A stretch of DNA of 64,000 bases from Peptostreptococcus russellii (GTDB lineage Bacteria > Bacillota > Clostridia > Peptostreptococcales > Peptostreptococcaceae): NCBI RefSeq assembly GCF_900110295.1, contig NZ_FODF01000002.1, positions 1-64,000 on the forward strand. Reading direction: 5' to 3'. Under the pieces are notes generated by a model that was given only the letters and a program-made list of their open reading frames with translations, was not told where the DNA came from and made no database searches. Position numbers and translations under genes: made by a program. How positions within the stretch are numbered: the stretch's first letter is position 1; each line of letters starts with the position of its first letter. Below, piece after piece: positions 27,774 through 34,930 of the stretch.

Positions 27774-28772
27774 TTACTTAATAAATTCAACTTTTACATT
27801 TTTGTCTAACTTTATACCCAAATCGTTCATTGTTTTTTCATTCATTACTAGTCTAGCTTTATCTGTAAACTTAACTGGAATATTTTCTGCTTTTTCTTCA
27901 CCTTTTAATATTTTACCAGCCATTTTACCAGCTTCTATACCTATTTCCTTGTAGCTTAATGAGTTTGCTGCAAGAGCACCATTCTCAACATGAGCTTCTT
28001 CTGAACCAATTACAGGGATCTTATCTTTTTTAGCAACCTCTACGATTACAGGCATCGAAGCTGCCATTAGATTGTCAGTTGGAGTAAATATAAGGTCTGC
28101 TTTCTTTGATAGAGTACTTACAGCCTGGCTTATTTCATTAGTTGAAGATACACCTACTTCAATTACTTCTAAACCATTTTTTGCAGCTTCCTTCTTCATA
28201 TTCTCCACTTGAAGTTTTGAATTAATCTCTGATGTATTAAATATAGCACCTATTTTCTTAGCATTTGGCAATACTGCCTTTATTACATTTATAGTCTTAT
28301 CAATATTTTGAAAATCTGATGTTCCAGTAATATTTGCACCTGTTTTTTCATTAGATTTTACTAGATTTGCCTTTTCTGGATCTGATACAGCTGTAAATAC
28401 TATCGGAATATCATTTGATTTTATTGCATTTTTTGCAGCCTGTGCCGCTGGAGTCGCAATAGCAAATATTAAGTCTTTATCATCTGTAACAAACTTATTG
28501 GCTATAGTTTGAGCAGTAGGAACATCACCTTGTGCATTTTGAACATCAAGCTCCAAATTTTTTCCTTCTTCAAAACCTTCTTCTTTCAATCCTTCAATAA
28601 ATCCATCTCTTGAAAGGTCTAAAGCAGGATGTTCTACAAGCTGTGAAACTCCAACCTTCTTGCTTTCACTATCCCCTGAGTTACAAGCAGTTAATGCTCC
28701 AACTGACAGTACAGCAAGCATAGCCATAGCAATTATTTTTTTTGCACATTTGTTTTTCTTTATGAATTTCAT
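27774..28772 (-). CDS. ABC substrate-binding lipoprotein, TrpX/CD0873-like (probable aromatic amino acid)
   Basis: 332 aa. The lipoprotein signal has its lipobox Cys at ~30 (LSVGALTAC), and the mature part is the ABC_sub_bind family (VGVSQLVEHPALDLSRDGFIEGL.. VTDDKDLIFAIATPAAQAA). The ATG at 28772 is chosen because ATTGGAGGTATTATT precedes it; the frame itself opens 114 nt upstream across two terminators. From memory, C. difficile CD0873 of this family binds tyrosine, which agrees with the Tyr-rich leader peptide upstream. Permease and ATPase genes do not follow, so its partner is elsewhere. Confidence 0.88.
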   Translation of the reverse strand: MKFIKKNKCAKKIIAMAMLAVLSVGALTACNSGDSESKKVGVSQLVEHPALDLSRDGFIEGLKEEGFEEGKNLELDVQNAQGDVPTAQTIANKFVTDDKDLIFAIATPAAQAAKNAIKSNDIPIVFTAVSDPEKANLVKSNEKTGANITGTSDFQNIDKTINVIKAVLPNAKKIGAIFNTSEINSKLQVENMKKEAAKNGLEVIEVGVSSTNEISQAVSTLSKKADLIFTPTDNLMAASMPVIVEVAKKDKIPVIGSEEAHVENGALAANSLSYKEIGIEAGKMAGKILKGEEKAENIPVKFTDKARLVMNEKTMNDLGIKLDKNVKVEFIK

Positions 28773-28805
28773 AATAATACCTCCAATTTTAATTAACAAG
28801 ACAAA

Positions 28806-28836
28806 TAAAAAAAACCGCCAGCAATTTACTGGCGGT
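28806..28836 (-). terminator. Attenuator terminator 2 (proximal to the lipoprotein gene)
   Basis: ACCGCCAG, TAAATTG, CTGGCGGT then eight further T on the minus strand: a perfect intrinsic terminator 34 nt before the lipoprotein ATG. Confidence 0.85.
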
Positions 28837-28852
28837 AGATTAAAATGGATAT

Positions 28853-28876
28853 AAAAAAACCGCCAACACGCGGCGA
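28853..28876 (-). terminator. Attenuator terminator 1
   Basis: CGCC, GCGTGTT, GGCG then GTTTTTTTAT on the minus strand. The stem is short but GC-rich and the U-run is strong. It lies 17 nt upstream of terminator 2. Confidence 0.6.
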
Positions 28877-28916
28877 TAACAATCAAAACTTATTTACAGA
28901 AGTTCTTTACTTTGGC

Positions 28917-29006
28917 CGACATGTTACAAACCTTTAATTTTGTACTCAAAATGGGTCTGCAACAAATTGTCGAATATAAACTATAATTCCAACACGCTAC
29001 AAGCCC
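28917..29006 (-). promoter_or_regulatory. Mutually exclusive stems of the attenuator leader
   Basis: On the minus strand segment A (29006-28996, GGGCTTGTAGC) starts at the last base of the leader-peptide stop codon. Segment B1 (28963-28953, GTTGCAGACCC) can pair with A (10 of 11 positions) or with B2 (28932-28923, GGTTTGTAAC). B1:B2 is reinforced by CGACA (28972-28968) with TGTCG (28921-28917) and by an inner ATTTTG/CAAAAT hairpin. Confidence 0.6.
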
Positions 29007-29059
29007 TAAATATAATAACCAAAGTAATAATAATATCTTCCATTAATAAATCCTAACAT
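29006..29059 (-). CDS. 17-residue Tyr-rich leader peptide
   Basis: ATG at 29059-29057, stop TAG at 29008-29006, encoding MLGFINGRYYYYFGYYI. It has six Tyr (four consecutive) and two Phe, and follows GGAGG by 7 nt. It is far richer in Tyr than chance and sits between a consensus promoter and tandem terminators. This is the classic design of a ribosome-stalling attenuator that senses charged tRNA-Tyr. No other role is proposed. Confidence 0.8.
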   Translation of the reverse strand: MLGFINGRYYYYFGYYI

Positions 29060-29109
29060 CTTTTTTCCTCCATTCTCCATTTATTTGTCTGTTTGTTTTA
29101 TTGTATATT

Positions 29110-29138
29110 ATAATAACATTTAATATTTTACGTGTCAA
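29110..29138 (-). promoter_or_regulatory. Promoter of the attenuated lipoprotein transcript
   Basis: TTGACA at 29138-29133, 17 nt, then TATTAT at 29115-29110 on the minus strand. The start is expected near 29103, leaving ~330 nt before the lipoprotein ATG. Confidence 0.75.
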
Positions 29139-29212
29139 TAAAAAATCAGAAAATTTTTTTATTTTAAATTAATTCACTTATTATAAGATTTTCAAAAGAT
29201 AATAGCCTTTCA

Positions 29213-29241
29213 TTGATTTTTAGAGCTTTATATGATAATAT
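29213..29241 (+). promoter_or_regulatory. uppP promoter
   Basis: TTGATT at 29213-29218, 17 nt, then TAATAT at 29236-29241. Confidence 0.6.
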
Positions 29242-29294
29242 TAATAGGTAAAATTTTGAATAAATTCTTTATTTTTGAATAGGAGGTTTTTGAT

Positions 29295-30107
29295 TTGTTA
29301 GAAATTTTAAAGGCCATATTCCTTGGTATTGTCCAAGGTATTACAGAATGGCTGCCTGTAAGTAGTACCGGACATATGATTCTTGTAGACCAGTTTCTAC
29401 ATCTTTCAGGTTCTGAGAAATTTATCAGTACTTTCCTTGTAGTAATACAGTTTGGATCTATATTAGCTGTACTGATGATTTATTTTGAAAAGCTAAATCC
29501 ATTTTCAAAAAAGAAAAGTCCAAAAGCAAGAAAAGCCACTTGGGATTTATGGATGAAGGTTATAATTGCTGTCATACCATCAGGAATTATAGGAGTTTTG
29601 TTTGAAGATCAAATAGATAGAGTATTCTTCAAACCTTCTGTAGTAGCTGCAGCTCTTATTATCTATGGTATCATAATGATATGGCTTGAAAATAGACATA
29701 AAAGACCTAAGATTACAAAATTCAGCCAATTATCATATAAAACAGCCCTTTATATTGGTATGTTCCAGATTCTTGCACTTGTACCAGGTACCTCAAGATC
29801 AGGTTCTACTATTATAGGTGCGGTTTTAATAGGTACATCAAGATATATAGCAGCGGAATTTTCATTCTTCCTTGCTATACCTACTATGCTAGGAGCAAGT
29901 TTACTTAAACTTCTAAAAGCTGGATTTACATTTAGTGCCTTTGAATGGTTAGTTATGTTTGTAGGATCATTCGTTGCATTTATAGTATCTGTTATAGTTA
30001 TAAAGTTCTTCATAAACTATATAAAGAAACATGACTTCAAGGCATTTGGTGTTTATAGAATAGTTTTAGGTTTGATAGTATTCCTATACTTTGCAATAGT
30101 TAAATAG
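29295..30107 (+). CDS. uppP: Undecaprenyl-diphosphate phosphatase (BacA type)
   Basis: 270 aa integral membrane enzyme that recycles undecaprenyl diphosphate to the monophosphate carrier for cell-wall synthesis; it gives bacitracin resistance when abundant. Both family motifs are present: EWLPVSSTGH near residue 17 and PGTSRSG near 174. Seven to eight membrane helices. The start is TTG, 8 nt after AGGAGG. Divergent from the attenuator leader and alone in its unit. Confidence 0.96.
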   Translation: MLEILKAIFLGIVQGITEWLPVSSTGHMILVDQFLHLSGSEKFISTFLVVIQFGSILAVLMIYFEKLNPFSKKKSPKARKATWDLWMKVIIAVIPSGIIGVLFEDQIDRVFFKPSVVAAALIIYGIIMIWLENRHKRPKITKFSQLSYKTALYIGMFQILALVPGTSRSGSTIIGAVLIGTSRYIAAEFSFFLAIPTMLGASLLKLLKAGFTFSAFEWLVMFVGSFVAFIVSVIVIKFFINYIKKHDFKAFGVYRIVLGLIVFLYFAIVK

Positions 30108-30132
30108 AAAATATTATTTTAAACATAAATTT

Positions 30133-30158
30133 ACCACTGCATAAGCAGTGGTTTTTTA
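30133..30158 (+). terminator. uppP terminator
   Basis: ACCACTGC, ATAA, GCAGTGGT then TTTTT. Confidence 0.85.
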
Positions 30159-30180
30159 TTTATATTATCTTTTTACAATA

Positions 30181-31965
30181 CTATATATCTCCTAATATTC
30201 TTATTATATCGCTATTATCACTTGTATATGAAACTATTATACTAAGACATTCTTCCGCCCTTGTCATACCTGTATATACCTTGTTCAAATCCCCTACAAA
30301 ATCATTTACCTGATAGTCTTGACTATCCTTTTCTATATTGTGGTTATATAGCATTTCCAGCTCACAAAGGACTATAACCTTGTAAGAAAGCGACTTTATA
30401 GAATATATATTAGATATAGTGATCCCATCTTTAGGTGTTATATTGGTTACTGTATCATCTGCAAAAATATATTCTATCCCAGTATCTTCAAGAGATTTTC
30501 TCAGCATATACTGGAAATATATCATTTTCCCATTTTTTAACCTCTTTTTATTATATGGATAAACAATAGCTATATCTTCAGGAGAATATCCTAAATCGTT
30601 TATCATATGTTGAACTTCCCATATAACTGAACTAATTTGATCATCTAAGTCCTCTACTCTTACAATATTAACAGACTGATTGTTCTCCCACGTAAAGTTC
30701 GTTTTCTTATAAACGTCCGTTTCAATATTTTCTCTAAGACTTTTTATAAAACTATTAGCTCTATCACAATATCTGTTGACAAATTCTACTATTTCTTTAC
30801 CTTGTCTATAGTTTTTATCTAAATAAATTTCATCTTCATATTCAATTGCCCTAATATTACACTTAAATATATTTAAATTATTATTTATATTGTATGCCTT
30901 ACATACACTCGCATTAAATATATTCTTAGTACTGTATAAAAATTCATTTACAAGTATAACTTCTTCTTCACTAAGATTTTCTGCCTCATCTACAAATATC
31001 CCCTTATACATCTTCTTATTTTTCATTGTATTGTTAATCTGCTTCATAATATTTATAAATGATTTATCATAATTTTTCTTTAGCATATTATAATTAATAA
31101 CCAAATTATTCGCCTTAGCTAGTTTGAATATAAAAGAACTAAATGTAAAAACCTCTATATTAGATGTATCCACATTTAATATCTCAAGTAATTCTTTATA
31201 TCTATTGCATTGTTGCTTTGTAAATGACAAAAGAAGAAACTTGTGATGAGGATAAATTTTAGAAAGCTTTATTATTCTCCCTAATAACAAAGAGCTCTTA
31301 CCAGTTCCTGAGCCTCCTACAATCAAATGATTTCCATAATTTGCAGATGCAATTTCTGTAATTTGCTTTTCCTCTAACATACAAACTTTATAACTTATCT
31401 CATCATGTTTAAAGGATATTTTCTTGAAAAAAGGATTTAAATTCAAATCCTCAGTAACTGTAAAATACTCATTGCATATACCAAATATAAACATAGAAAG
31501 TTCAATCTCATCATTTTGTTTACTTAGATGCTTATCTAAAAGATTCGTATCCTCTGCAAGTTCCTTAGCTTCATTCCCCACTATAACATACTTATCGATA
31601 AAGTTTACCATATCGTACTTTTCTTCTATAAACTCTATATTAGGCATTGCAAATATATAGTTAAAATGAATATTTGGATAGTGTTTGCTCATATTTTTAC
31701 ACAAAAGTTCATATTCTTCATTCATTATTTCAAGTATTTCTTCATCCAAAAAAGAAAATAATTCTTCTGTTGTATCCATAAATTTTATAAATAATATAGA
31801 ATTATTTCTTATATATAATATATCAGTGTTTACACCCTTAAAAGGTATTACCTTTGGTATTAATAAATCACCGTCTTTCGCATTTCTGTATATATTCTTT
31901 TCGATATCTTTTAGCTTTAAAGCTTCTAAATTAGATTTTATATCTTTATAGTTTTTCAATATCAT
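30181..31965 (-). CDS. UvrD/PcrA-like superfamily I helicase-related ATPase
   Basis: 594 aa. An N-terminal ~200 residues of unknown fold (rich in Glu/Ile, possibly a degenerate nuclease-type domain) precede a helicase core: Walker A VGGSGTGKSS (~216-225), a motif II of the form GIFVDEAENL (~330) and a C-terminal motif YTGMTRAEECLSI (~573-585). The length is shorter than PcrA/UvrD (~720 aa). The frame opens at ATG 31965 directly against GGAGG; a TTG at 31959 is better spaced, so the start is uncertain. It may act in DNA repair or defence; the neighbours give no hint. Confidence 0.75.
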   Translation of the reverse strand: MILKNYKDIKSNLEALKLKDIEKNIYRNAKDGDLLIPKVIPFKGVNTDILYIRNNSILFIKFMDTTEELFSFLDEEILEIMNEEYELLCKNMSKHYPNIHFNYIFAMPNIEFIEEKYDMVNFIDKYVIVGNEAKELAEDTNLLDKHLSKQNDEIELSMFIFGICNEYFTVTEDLNLNPFFKKISFKHDEISYKVCMLEEKQITEIASANYGNHLIVGGSGTGKSSLLLGRIIKLSKIYPHHKFLLLSFTKQQCNRYKELLEILNVDTSNIEVFTFSSFIFKLAKANNLVINYNMLKKNYDKSFINIMKQINNTMKNKKMYKGIFVDEAENLSEEEVILVNEFLYSTKNIFNASVCKAYNINNNLNIFKCNIRAIEYEDEIYLDKNYRQGKEIVEFVNRYCDRANSFIKSLRENIETDVYKKTNFTWENNQSVNIVRVEDLDDQISSVIWEVQHMINDLGYSPEDIAIVYPYNKKRLKNGKMIYFQYMLRKSLEDTGIEYIFADDTVTNITPKDGITISNIYSIKSLSYKVIVLCELEMLYNHNIEKDSQDYQVNDFVGDLNKVYTGMTRAEECLSIIVSYTSDNSDIIRILGDI

Positions 31966-32122
31966 TACCTCCTACAAAAGAGAATACCTTTCCGTAATCT
32001 CGGAATAATCATTTTAACATTTATAAACTAACATACCATAAAATTTCATATAACGGAATTTTATAAATATTTATACTTCTATTATATCAGACATTGGACT
32101 ATACTTGAAATAAATAATATAA

Positions 32123-32160
32123 TATACGCAGCTTTATTTAATAAATATCAGCTGCGTATA
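32123..32160 (-). terminator. Hairpin downstream of the His-rich protein gene
   Basis: TATACGCAGC and GCTGCGTATA form a perfect 10-bp stem with an A/T loop. No clean U-run, so its terminator role is moderate. Confidence 0.45.
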
Positions 32161-32244
32161 GATAATTTTACTAAACTATTCTTTAATATTAGATTTTAAG
32201 TTCTTACATTATTTATTGACCAAATAATCTTCTAATATTTCCTT

Positions 32245-33126
32245 TTACTTTTTACAGTCGCAATGACCCTCATGCTCACCACTATGGCAGTTGCATGATG
32301 TGTCGTGACTGTGACCTTCCTCTTGGTATCTGCAAGGCTCTTCATTTTCATGATGCTCCTGGCAATTACAAGAAGCGTGATGGTGGTGATGACCGTGATG
32401 ATGGTGTTCATGATGCATCTGAACTGCAGCATTTACCATTTCCATTAACCTTGTATAGTTTTCTTCTGCATTTTGTCTAGCTATGTCTATATTTTCTTCA
32501 CCTTCGATCAATTCTTCAGAAAATATATCTTGACCACCCTCCATAAAACTATCTGCCATTTCCCCACATATTTCAGATAAATATGCCATATTAGAAACGA
32601 GATTTTCCATGCTATTTTCAAAATTTTTATATACATAACCTGCCATGCCATACATATCAGATATTTTTTTATAAGATTCCATACTTCTTTCAAAATCAGT
32701 TAAAAAATTTATAGCATCTTCTTTAGGCATTTCATATACTTTATTATCCATTCCATAGGCTGTTACAAGTGTATCTTTCATATAAGTCATAGCAACACTT
32801 ATTATTGAAAATACATCTTTTAGTGTGTATGACTTATCATATTTTACTTCATGGATTATCTGTTTGCTAAAATTAAAAGTATTAGACTCATACTCTTCTA
32901 TAGTTAATTTTATGTCTCCAAGTTCTTCAAGCCTTTTTGTCATAGCTACAATATCCTGATCAAATATATCTGTATTTTCGTCTTGCATCATTAGCATGGC
33001 GTACTCAGCCATTACTTTATTCCCCACCATTAAAACCTTTACCGGTGAAAAATCATGCTTCATATCGATATCAAACTTATTTTTCTTTATATTTATTTTG
33101 AACTCTATTTTATTTATCTTCTTCAT
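32245..33126 (-). CDS. Hypothetical protein with His/Cys-rich metal-binding tail
   Basis: 293 aa, not recognised. Residues ~1-235 are acidic and helical with no membrane segment. The last ~55 residues are packed with His and Cys (HHEHHHHGHHHHHA, then CNCQEHH, CNCHSGEH, CDCKK), a likely Ni, Zn or Cu binding or storage tail. The ATG at 33126 is chosen because TTGGAGGTTTCT precedes it; the frame opens 12 nt earlier. It has no metal transporter or metalloenzyme gene beside it, so the metal is unknown. Confidence 0.7.
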   Translation of the reverse strand: MKKINKIEFKINIKKNKFDIDMKHDFSPVKVLMVGNKVMAEYAMLMMQDENTDIFDQDIVAMTKRLEELGDIKLTIEEYESNTFNFSKQIIHEVKYDKSYTLKDVFSIISVAMTYMKDTLVTAYGMDNKVYEMPKEDAINFLTDFERSMESYKKISDMYGMAGYVYKNFENSMENLVSNMAYLSEICGEMADSFMEGGQDIFSEELIEGEENIDIARQNAEENYTRLMEMVNAAVQMHHEHHHHGHHHHHASCNCQEHHENEEPCRYQEEGHSHDTSCNCHSGEHEGHCDCKK

Positions 33127-33325
33127 AGAAACCTCCAACTTTAGTTATTATATAATTTAGTAACTTATATTCTAGTTAAATAATAACATCTCAATAAAAA
33201 TTCTTCAATCTATTTCCAACTTATAAATCTTAAAAATATTATTTTTATTTTTAACTTTTTAAAATTTATTCTCGTCATTGACTTTTTATTTTTTAGTTTC
33301 TTTTTTTATTTAGTTAAAAATTAAA
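33127..33325. other. Gene-free AT-rich stretch
   Basis: Very AT-rich, with no ORF with a ribosome site on either strand; part of a 317-nt gap whose right side is the adhE-type terminator. It probably holds the promoter of the His-rich gene but no clear -35/-10 pair was seen. Confidence 0.4.
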
Positions 33326-33376
33326 GCGAGTCTATAAAATTCCTATTAGTTTTTTTTAGGGATTTTACAAACTCGC
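33326..33376 (-). terminator. Long terminator after the alcohol dehydrogenase gene
   Basis: GCGAGT..ACTCGC outer stem enclosing TAAAATTCCTA/TAGGGATTTTA around a T-rich loop; the minus strand continues TTTAATTTTT. Confidence 0.75.
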
Positions 33377-33443
33377 AAATACAATTTTATAATATTAGAT
33401 TTGTTTTATAGTTTATTTATAGTTATAAAAATACTCTTATATC

Positions 33444-34637
33444 TTATAAAGATTCTTTATATATATTTCTTACAACTTCTTTTGTAGCTTCTATTGGAGC
33501 ACATCCAAGAAGTCCATCTAGAGAAGGTGTAGTAAACGCCAAATCAGCTAATTTATCTAAGTCACTTTCAGTAAATCCTTCATCTTTAAGTGTTTGAGTC
33601 AAACCTACTGACTTTAGCCAATCTCTTGTTAACTCTGCTGCTTTTTCAGCATTTAAATCTTTAGCACCTGAGAATATTGGCTCAAAAATTTCTTCTATAG
33701 TTTCTTTCTTTGCATCAAAACATTGTTTTACTACCGCCGGAAGAAGTATTCCTAATCCATATCCATGTGTTAAATCTGTTTTTATAGCACTTAGAGGATG
33801 TTCCAAGGCATGAGTAAAATGAAGGAGTCCATTATCAAATGATGTTCCTGCTATCATAGAGGCATATGATAAATAGTATCTTGCTTCTATATCTTTTCCA
33901 TCTTCTAAAGCTTTTGGAAGATATTCATGTACCAATCTTACAGTTTCTTTAGCACATAGTATACTAAATGGATTTGCAGCTAAGCTTGTTGCTGCCTCAA
34001 ATACATGATTTATTGCGTCTACTGATACTGACATAGTCTGGAATTTTGGAAGGCTTGTCATAAGAGCTGGATCGTCTATAGCATACATCGGATATATGCA
34101 ATCATATGCTATGGCTGGTTTATATTCTTTTTCTGGTATAGATACCACAGCGAATCTATCAACTTCTGTTCCTGTTCCATGAGTAAGATTTATAGCTATT
34201 ACTGGAGCTGCTTCTTCTGGCACAAACTTTAATTCATAAAGTTCTGCTGCTGTTTTTTCTGGATATTTTAGTAATATTGCCACTGACTTGGCAGAGTCTA
34301 TAGGGCTTCCACCGCCGATTCCTATTACTGCTTTGGCAGATATTTCTTTACCAAGCTTTGCCGCTTCATCTACATCTAAATGCTGAGGATTGGGTGTTAT
34401 CTTATCAAATAATGCATATTCAATATTATTTTCTTCTAAAGCCTTACTTACAACATCCCATGCACCTGTTTTTTTGTACGCAGATTTTCCTGTTAATATT
34501 ACTACTTTGTCTAAACCTTTATGAGCAAGTTCCTTGGCTATATCGTTAAATTTTTGTATAGCACCTGCGCCTAAATATGTTGTTGTCTTAACTCTTATTT
34601 CTTTTACTTCATTTACGTTAATATCTTTTTCCCACAT
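33444..34637 (-). CDS. Iron-containing alcohol dehydrogenase
   Basis: 397 aa of the group III (Fe-ADH) family. The NAD(P)-binding GIGGGSPIDSAKS loop and the two C-terminal His blocks that bind iron (FTHALEHPLSAI and THGYGLGILLPAVVK) are visible. It interconverts alcohols and aldehydes or ketones (for example butanol, 1,3-propanediol or lactaldehyde); the substrate is not fixed. The ATG at 34637 is chosen because TTGGAGGTATTTAAA precedes it. Monocistronic. Confidence 0.93.
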   Translation of the reverse strand: MWEKDINVNEVKEIRVKTTTYLGAGAIQKFNDIAKELAHKGLDKVVILTGKSAYKKTGAWDVVSKALEENNIEYALFDKITPNPQHLDVDEAAKLGKEISAKAVIGIGGGSPIDSAKSVAILLKYPEKTAAELYELKFVPEEAAPVIAINLTHGTGTEVDRFAVVSIPEKEYKPAIAYDCIYPMYAIDDPALMTSLPKFQTMSVSVDAINHVFEAATSLAANPFSILCAKETVRLVHEYLPKALEDGKDIEARYYLSYASMIAGTSFDNGLLHFTHALEHPLSAIKTDLTHGYGLGILLPAVVKQCFDAKKETIEEIFEPIFSGAKDLNAEKAAELTRDWLKSVGLTQTLKDEGFTESDLDKLADLAFTTPSLDGLLGCAPIEATKEVVRNIYKESL

Positions 34638-34870
34638 TTTAAATACCTCCAAAGTAACTTTATTAAGTATATGTCAATAAAAGTAGTTGGTTGTTATGTT
34701 TATATATCTTTAACTTACTTTTATTTAATTTGTATTATATACCTTTTTCGTTAATTTGTAAACATTTCCTTTTAAATTTTGTTATTTTTTTCTCTATCTT
34801 TTTTCTGATTTTTATTTTACATTCTATTTCTAACATTATACTCACAAGAAAGCATTTTATAAATTTTAAA

Positions 34871-34898
34871 AAAGGAACACCTAAATAGGTGTTCCTTT
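34871..34898 (-). terminator. Terminator of the CWB2-Ldt gene
   Basis: AAAGGAACACCTA and TAGGTGTTCCTTT form a 13-bp stem; the minus strand continues TTTTAAAATTT. Confidence 0.85.
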
Positions 34899-34930
34899 AA
34901 ATTCTTTTCTTTTTTCTTTTTGTTTTCTAT

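Noticed and set aside
28773-28900. T-box riboswitch upstream of the binding lipoprotein
   Set aside because: The T-box core AGGGTGG..ACCGCG is absent; CCGCG occurs only inside terminator 1. The small Tyr-rich ORF with a ribosome site explains the layout better.
28863-28997. Repeated GCGTGTTGG as an attenuator partner
   Set aside because: The 9-mer occurs twice in the leader, but no complementary CCAACACGC segment was found in the same RNA, so a direct pairing role could not be supported.
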